From Candidatus Bathyarchaeota archaeon (lineage in GTDB: Archaea; Thermoproteota; Bathyarchaeia; Bathyarchaeales; Bathycorpusculaceae): DNA of 64,000 nucleotides. This document shows, piece after piece, positions 60,260-64,000 of this stretch. The translations under genes were made by a program, and so were the position numbers. Under the pieces are notes generated by a model. It made no database searches. It was given only the letters and a program-made list of their open reading frames with translations, and was not told where the DNA came from. Within the stretch, counting starts at the first letter, position 1, and each line of letters begins with the position of its first letter. The DNA is taken from assembly GCA_026014665.1 (NCBI GenBank), contig JAOZHX010000019.1, positions 124,001 to 188,000 of the forward strand, written 5' to 3'.

Positions 60260-60487
60260 ATGGATAATCTTCTAATTGGTAACTTTAATACTGGTAAAGC
60301 TGCTCCACCAACAGGAGGTCTAAAGAAAAGGGTTGTTAATGCAGATTATTTATTGTATGTGTTAATCGCTATTATAGCGGCAAGTGCAGCGGCGATTGCA
60401 AGCGTCTTAGCTTTGGTTGCTCGCTATAAACGCCGTGAACAGAAAAGCAAAGCTCAGTTGATCGTTGAGGACCATTTAAGGACTTAG
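60260..60487 (+). CDS. Small single-helix membrane protein
   Basis: 75 residues from the ATG at 60260 (a GTG at 60257 is adjacent). Residues about 32-52, LLYVLIAIIAASAAAIASVLALVA, form a membrane helix, followed by RYKRREQKSK, basic and cytosolic. The Gly/Pro-rich N terminus would be outside. This is the design of the C-terminal anchors of archaeal surface proteins, so it could also be the tail of a lost larger gene; I see no upstream coding remnant. No functional hint. Confidence 0.5.
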   Translation: MDNLLIGNFNTGKAAPPTGGLKKRVVNADYLLYVLIAIIAASAAAIASVLALVARYKRREQKSKAQLIVEDHLRT

Positions 60488-60519
60488 ATTAGCTTGGGGT
60501 TTTTATTTTATAGAAGCAC

Positions 60520-60527
60520 TATATAGT
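60520..60527 (+). promoter_or_regulatory. TATA box before the SAM methyltransferase
   Basis: CTATATAG, about 50 bases upstream of the chosen TTG start. An mRNA starting about 60545 would exclude the earlier TTG at 60529 and fit a start at 60571 or 60589. Confidence 0.4.
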
Positions 60528-60570
60528 ATTGATCTTTAACTTAGTAAAATCTGGGGGTTGCTCTGCAGGC

Positions 60571-61365
60571 TTGAATGTTTTTGATGAGATGGGTGTTTAC
60601 TGGGCGGAGATGGCTGATAAAAATCATACTGAGGAGCAAATAGCGTTCTTGAAAAGTCAGTTGAGGTGCAACGGTTACATTTTGGATCTCGCTTGTGGGA
60701 CAGGTCGGCATTCAATTCTCTTAAGCATGGAGGGGTATAGTGTCGTGGGTTTAGATGTTTCATTGAGGCTTCTCCGAATAGCTAAAACGAAATACAAGCA
60801 CGTTGACCTCGTCAGGGGAGATTTGCGCTCTTTGCCCTTCAAGCCTAGGGCGTTTATGGCTGCCATAAGCATGGATACCAGCTTAGGATACTTGCCCTCA
60901 GAGGAAGCTGATGAGCTTAGCTTAGTCGAGGCTCGAAGAGCGCTAGATGATAGCGGCATTTTTGTGGTTGATGTTTTCAACCGTGAAAATCTGGAGTCGA
61001 AGTCTCGCCGCCTATCTTTTTTAGATAAACTCAAATGGGGTTCTGTACCCTTTTGGGTGAGGTTACATAGCCGGCGGGTGCTCTTTTGGTTATTTAACTG
61101 GAAGGACTACCCAAGTTTCTGGTTATTACAGAAGCGAACATTAATCCAAGGTAGCGGTTGCCTTCGTCATTTATGGGTTGTCTGCGACAAGGCAAGTGGT
61201 AAAATGCGTATTTTTGAGCATGTTGTACGTTTGTATGGATTGGAACGTTTGAGGGATTTGCTGAATAGCGCTGGTTTTTTGGTTAACCACGCTTTCGGCG
61301 ATTACAAGGGAGGAGAGTTTAGCGCTGGCTCAAGTAGGCTTATTTTGGTTGCGAATACAAAATAG
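60571..61365 (+). CDS. Class I SAM-dependent methyltransferase
   Basis: 264 residues from TTG at 60571 (GGGGGT about a dozen bases upstream; ATG at 60589 is also possible). Motif I: GYILDLACGTGRHSILLSMEGYSVVGLDVS, binding SAM; motif II: VDLVRGDLRSLPF; motif IV: FMAAISMDTSLGYLPSEEADEL; and post-motif IFVVDVFNRENL. The C-terminal 100 residues, with aromatic-rich WVRLHSRRVLFWLFNW, are subgroup-specific. Small-molecule methylation is probable; substrate unknown. It is not clearly part of the cobalamin operon. Confidence 0.85.
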   Translation: MNVFDEMGVYWAEMADKNHTEEQIAFLKSQLRCNGYILDLACGTGRHSILLSMEGYSVVGLDVSLRLLRIAKTKYKHVDLVRGDLRSLPFKPRAFMAAISMDTSLGYLPSEEADELSLVEARRALDDSGIFVVDVFNRENLESKSRRLSFLDKLKWGSVPFWVRLHSRRVLFWLFNWKDYPSFWLLQKRTLIQGSGCLRHLWVVCDKASGKMRIFEHVVRLYGLERLRDLLNSAGFLVNHAFGDYKGGEFSAGSSRLILVANTK

Positions 61366-61412
61366 TATTTGAGTGTGATTTTGTTCGGACGGAATTGGCG
61401 GTTCTCCGCATA

Positions 61413-61423
61413 AAAGTTATAAG
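61413..61423 (+). promoter_or_regulatory. TATA box of htpX
   Basis: AAAAGTTATAAGC lies about 40 bases before the ATG at 61459. AAGTGAAG just before the ATG is a weak ribosome site. Confidence 0.35.
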
Positions 61424-61458
61424 CTTCTAAACTAAGAATTTTAAAAAAGTGAAGTAAC

Positions 61459-62442
61459 ATGAACGCTTGGAAGCTTCGTTTTTCCATGGTTGCTACATTA
61501 GCAGCAATCTTTGGCTTAACTACGCTTGTGTTCTTGGTAGTTCTCACATGGGCTGGAATAGGCCTAAGTTTGATGACCATCGGCGTCTTAGTCGTAGTAC
61601 TCAACATCGCACAGTGGTTACTTTCACCCTATCTTGTCGGTGCAATTTACAGGGTTAAAGAACTCCCTGAAAATGAGAACCCCCAATTGCACCAGATGGT
61701 CGCAGACCTCAGCATCAAAAGCAAAATATCTAAACCTAAGCTTATGCTCTCGAAGCTTCAAATTCCAAACGCCTTTGCCTATGGCTCACCGCTAACCGGC
61801 AGCAGAGTTGCGGTTACGGAAGGTCTTCTCAAAAACCTCGACAACGGAGAAGTAGAAGCCGTTATTGGCCATGAGCTTGGGCACCTTAAACATCGCGACG
61901 TGCAGGTTATGATGATTGTTTCTTTCTTACCTGCCCTTTTCTATTACATTGGTTACTCACTTATGCTTTCAGGGATGGTCGGAGGAGGACAACGCAAAAA
62001 CGAAGGTGGCTATAACGCTTTAATCGGCTTAGCTTTCATGGCGTTCTCATGGGTTCTAACCCTATTCACTCTGTATTTGAGTCGCCTGCGGGAGTATTAT
62101 GCTGACAGGCACAGCGCTTCAGTGGTTGAGAATGGAGCAGAAAAACTATCCACTGGCTTGGTAACGATTGTTGAAGAAAGCAAGCACACACGCCAAACTA
62201 AGCAGCAACAGAAAAACAACAGCGCCTTTAAAGCCCTCTTCATCGCCGACCCAGACCGCGCCAACGCTGACTCAGCAGAACTGCACGCATCCCGCGCATC
62301 AAACAAAAAAGAGCTGCTACGAGAAACCCTATCAAGGGAACCCACCTCTGGCGACAAATTCCTTGAGCTCTTCTCCACCCACCCCAACATAATAAAACGA
62401 CTGCGTGCATTGCAAGAACTCACACAGTCGCCAAATGCTTGA
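61459..62442 (+). CDS. htpX: HtpX-type membrane zinc metalloprotease (M48)
   Basis: 327 residues. Two N-terminal membrane helices (VATLAAIFGLTTLVFLVVLTW; LMTIGVLVVVLNIAQWLL), then NPQLHQMVADLS, PNAFAYG and VAVTEGLLKNL. Catalytic HELGHLKHRDVQ has His138, Glu139, His142; the third zinc ligand is the Glu in SRLREYYADRHSA. Two further hydrophobic stretches follow the HExxH motif. It degrades misfolded membrane proteins. Stop codon abuts the convergent MBL gene, with no gap. Confidence 0.93.
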   Translation: MNAWKLRFSMVATLAAIFGLTTLVFLVVLTWAGIGLSLMTIGVLVVVLNIAQWLLSPYLVGAIYRVKELPENENPQLHQMVADLSIKSKISKPKLMLSKLQIPNAFAYGSPLTGSRVAVTEGLLKNLDNGEVEAVIGHELGHLKHRDVQVMMIVSFLPALFYYIGYSLMLSGMVGGGQRKNEGGYNALIGLAFMAFSWVLTLFTLYLSRLREYYADRHSASVVENGAEKLSTGLVTIVEESKHTRQTKQQQKNNSAFKALFIADPDRANADSAELHASRASNKKELLRETLSREPTSGDKFLELFSTHPNIIKRLRALQELTQSPNA

Positions 62443-63060
62443 TTAAAAGAAAGTGTATTCGCCCCTCAAGAAAGGGTTGATTTTCTTCTCACGCCCCATC
62501 GAGGTGGCTTCACCATGCCCAGGGTACACTAGCAAGTAATCGGGCAATTCAGCAATTTTTTGCAGCGATAGCCGCATATCTTTAGCGGAGCCTTCTGGAA
62601 AATCCGTTCTACCGATACTGCCTGCGAAAAGTGTGTCCCCTGTAAAAACAAGTTTTTCTCCAACTAGGCATATGCTGCCAGGGGTATGACCAGGCGTGTG
62701 GAGGACTTTGAGAGTTTCATTACCAAGCGTAACGTTGCTGCCTTCTTCCAACAAAACATTAGCTGGGAAAGCGTCTTGTTGCGTTTCTTCTAGGAAGTAG
62801 GCGTCCAATGGGTGAATGCTGATTGGAACTCGGTATTCCTCTTGGAAGAGGGTGTTGCCGTTTACGTGGTCTTGGTGTCCATGCGTGTTGATTATGGAGG
62901 TGATTTTTAGTTTGCTTTGGGCTATGTAATCCATGATTGGTTGTGCTTCATTGCGGAAATCTATCCCAGGATCAATTATCACTGTATCCTTTGTTTGCTT
63001 GGAGCTTGCGACATAGCAGTTTGTTGCCAACATGCCGACAACAAAAGTCTCTACAAGCAT
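62443..63060 (-). CDS. MBL-fold metallo-hydrolase (glyoxalase II-like), copy 2
   Basis: 205 residues from ATG at 63060 (MLVETFVVGMLATNCYVA); a longer frame to 63117 adds a hydrophobic leader with no family match. Motifs: INTHGHQDHVNGN (metal site), LHTPGHTPGSICLVG, VFTGDTLFAGSIGRTDFPEG, VYPGHGEATSMGREK. This is the YcbL/GloB-like subgroup, differing from copy 1 at 48.4 kb in the N-terminal region and the GRTDF motif. Hydrolysis of an S-acyl thioester such as lactoylglutathione-like compounds is the family role; archaea lack glutathione, so another thiol is likely. Confidence 0.9.
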   Translation of the reverse strand: MLVETFVVGMLATNCYVASSKQTKDTVIIDPGIDFRNEAQPIMDYIAQSKLKITSIINTHGHQDHVNGNTLFQEEYRVPISIHPLDAYFLEETQQDAFPANVLLEEGSNVTLGNETLKVLHTPGHTPGSICLVGEKLVFTGDTLFAGSIGRTDFPEGSAKDMRLSLQKIAELPDYLLVYPGHGEATSMGREKKINPFLRGEYTFF

Positions 63061-63216
63061 ACAATCAACCACGCATATTGCCGAAGCGAAAAATAAGAAT
63101 GTTACCACAGCGCCCAATCAACGCCAAAAAAAACAACAGCAGCATCTCCAAATTCCAATACCATAGATGCCGCAGAAACTAAAGATAAAATTCGTAGGCT
63201 ACTGGATGAAACTCAT

Positions 63217-63465
63217 TTAAGCATCGAAGCCTACTGGGAACCCCGTTAGCCTTATGATGCTTTGGCATTTGCCGCAGGATATGATTAGCTCTGAGAGCTC
63301 ATTGTTGACGACTTTAGTGTCCATGATTTGGTAGGTTTCCTCTGAAGCGTCGTCAGGCGAAATCGACCTTCCACACTTGGGGCATTGGAAAGAACCATCT
63401 TCTTCAAGTAAGGCTAGGTTTACTGTAAACTCCGTTGCTTTCTTGTCGAGCTTTTTCATCATCAT
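63217..63465 (-). CDS. Small zinc-ribbon protein
   Basis: 82 residues from the ATG at 63465 (MMKKLDKKATEF), with GGGA shortly upstream; a TTG at 63492 adds nine residues. Two cysteine pairs, CPKCGRSISPDDASEETY and SCGKCQSI, spaced about 35 residues, form a treble-clef or zinc-ribbon. It could be an RNA-polymerase- or transcription-associated ribbon, but nothing more can be claimed. It lies between the MBL gene and PEP carboxykinase, on the same strand. Confidence 0.75.
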   Translation of the reverse strand: MMMKKLDKKATEFTVNLALLEEDGSFQCPKCGRSISPDDASEETYQIMDTKVVNNELSELIISCGKCQSIIRLTGFPVGFDA

Positions 63466-63594
63466 GGTCCCATCACTCACTTTTTCTTTCAATGAATTTC
63501 TTAATTAATCGTTATGAAGTTGGAGTTAATATGCAGAGTAAGTTTAAAAGTTTGACCCAAAGAAAGGGTGAAGACTCAACAGTCACTTGCATCT

Positions 63595-64000
63595 TTAAGC
63601 TCCTGTTTCCTTCTCAAAGTTCTCAGGGGAAATGTAGTCACCGTATTTCTCTTTCGCTTCCAATAGACGTTGGCGCTGCAAGTAAAGAATGCCGAAAAGC
63701 TCCAGCGGCGTATCCGTGACGTTTTCCTGGTAGAAACGTGAAACCCGATCAATCTTTGCTAAATTCTCTGGTACACGGATGGTGAACTGCTTGATGTAAT
63801 CTTCTTTTGGGTAATTCTTGCCTAACACTTGCTTGAAGAGCCTCCTCAAATCCTCATACTTTGGAATATAGCCTGTGGGCGTAATCAAAGCGCCTACTTC
63901 ATCGTGAACACGCAACTCCATCCATTTAACCCAAACATGCTTATCATGAGGACTGTTGAGGTACTTGCCGTTACCAACTTCCCTAAGGAAATAGTTAACG
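63595..64000 (-). CDS. pckG: Phosphoenolpyruvate carboxykinase (GTP), C-terminal part, runs off the right edge
   Basis: The last 134 residues are visible: WVKWMELRVHDEVGAL, then ITPTGYIPKYEDLRRLFKQ, KEDYIKQFTIRVPENLAKIDRV and EAKEKYGDYISP at the end. This matches my recollection of the tail of archaeal GTP-dependent PEPCK (G-x-I/L-P-K-Y-E-D-L; K-Y-G-D-Y-I-S-P). The catalytic P-loop and kinase motifs lie off the edge. The frame remains open across 63922-64000, so it is a partial gene and not a small protein starting at the ATG at 63921. Enzyme converts oxaloacetate and GTP to PEP and CO2. Confidence 0.8.
   Translation of the reverse strand, partial: VNYFLREVGNGKYLNSPHDKHVWVKWMELRVHDEVGALITPTGYIPKYEDLRRLFKQVLGKNYPKEDYIKQFTIRVPENLAKIDRVSRFYQENVTDTPLELFGILYLQRQRLLEAKEKYGDYISPENFEKETGA

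Noticed and set aside
60060-60260. Possible tRNA or riboswitch upstream of the small membrane protein
   Set aside because: No cloverleaf or conserved riboswitch core could be folded by eye; only AT-rich promoter-like sequence seen.
63098-63249. Open plus-strand stretch ending in an acidic helix-like tail
   Set aside because: No start codon of any usual type and no upstream gene to which it could belong.
1-64000. CRISPR arrays, rRNA and tRNA genes
   Set aside because: Scanned for regular repeat-spacer patterns and conserved tRNA/rRNA motifs; none found. The only dispersed repeat is the 178-bp element.

Overview
The window is a chromosomal piece of an archaeon, most likely a TACK-group member close to Bathyarchaeia. 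The evidence is in the genes: archaeal EF-2, diphthine synthase (dphB), CTP-dependent riboflavin kinase fused to a winged helix, archaeal FAD synthetase with a DUF357 partner, GTP-type PEP carboxykinase, and TATA-box promoters instead of bacterial -35/-10 boxes. TTG and GTG starts are common. The lineage is inferred from gene content only. I saw no rRNA, tRNA or CRISPR array.

Left flank (1-8.4 kb): EF-2 runs off the left edge. Then come a P2-type cation pump, a MiaB-like tRNA methylthiotransferase, a tiny ribbon-helix-helix regulator overlapping a small unknown gene, an AlkD-like DNA glycosylase and a YkgJ-type cysteine-cluster protein.

Centre (8.5-47.1 kb): nearly 39 kb of genes all read on the minus strand and mostly a few bases apart or overlapping. 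This is a surface-glycan or protein-glycosylation locus. It holds a Wzx-like flippase, cytosolic GT2 and GT4 glycosyltransferases, two dolichol-phosphate-sugar synthase-like enzymes, four large multi-pass (GT-C-like) proteins, nucleotide-sugar epimerases, UDP-GlcNAc 2-epimerase, a PLP aminotransferase plus NeuD/PglD acyltransferase, an unusual glutaminase/PP-loop sugar amidotransferase fusion, and at the promoter-proximal end a processive polysaccharide synthase with a DUF3131 protein. Activated sugars are made and modified in the cytosol, assembled on a lipid, flipped, and extended outside by GT-C enzymes using dolichol-phosphate sugars. A decayed transposase lies inside the locus at its downstream end.

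Right flank (47.5-64 kb): a secreted matrixin-like protease; a metallo-beta-lactamase hydrolase; a glycosyltransferase remnant; a complete bacterial-type NHEJ operon (polymerase, Ku, ligase-phosphoesterase) ending in a DUF72 gene; an OB-fold protein; the flavin/diphthamide group (RibK/RbkR facing RibL, DUF357, DphB and a rhomboid protease); cobalamin genes cobD-cbiB; a methyltransferase; HtpX; a second MBL hydrolase; a zinc-ribbon protein; and the C-terminal part of PEP carboxykinase at the right edge.

The most unusual signals are a 178-bp non-coding element in three intergenic copies of identical length, three glycan genes that appear to lack ATG/GTG/TTG starts but have well-placed Shine-Dalgarno sequences, and the glutaminase-amidotransferase fusion.
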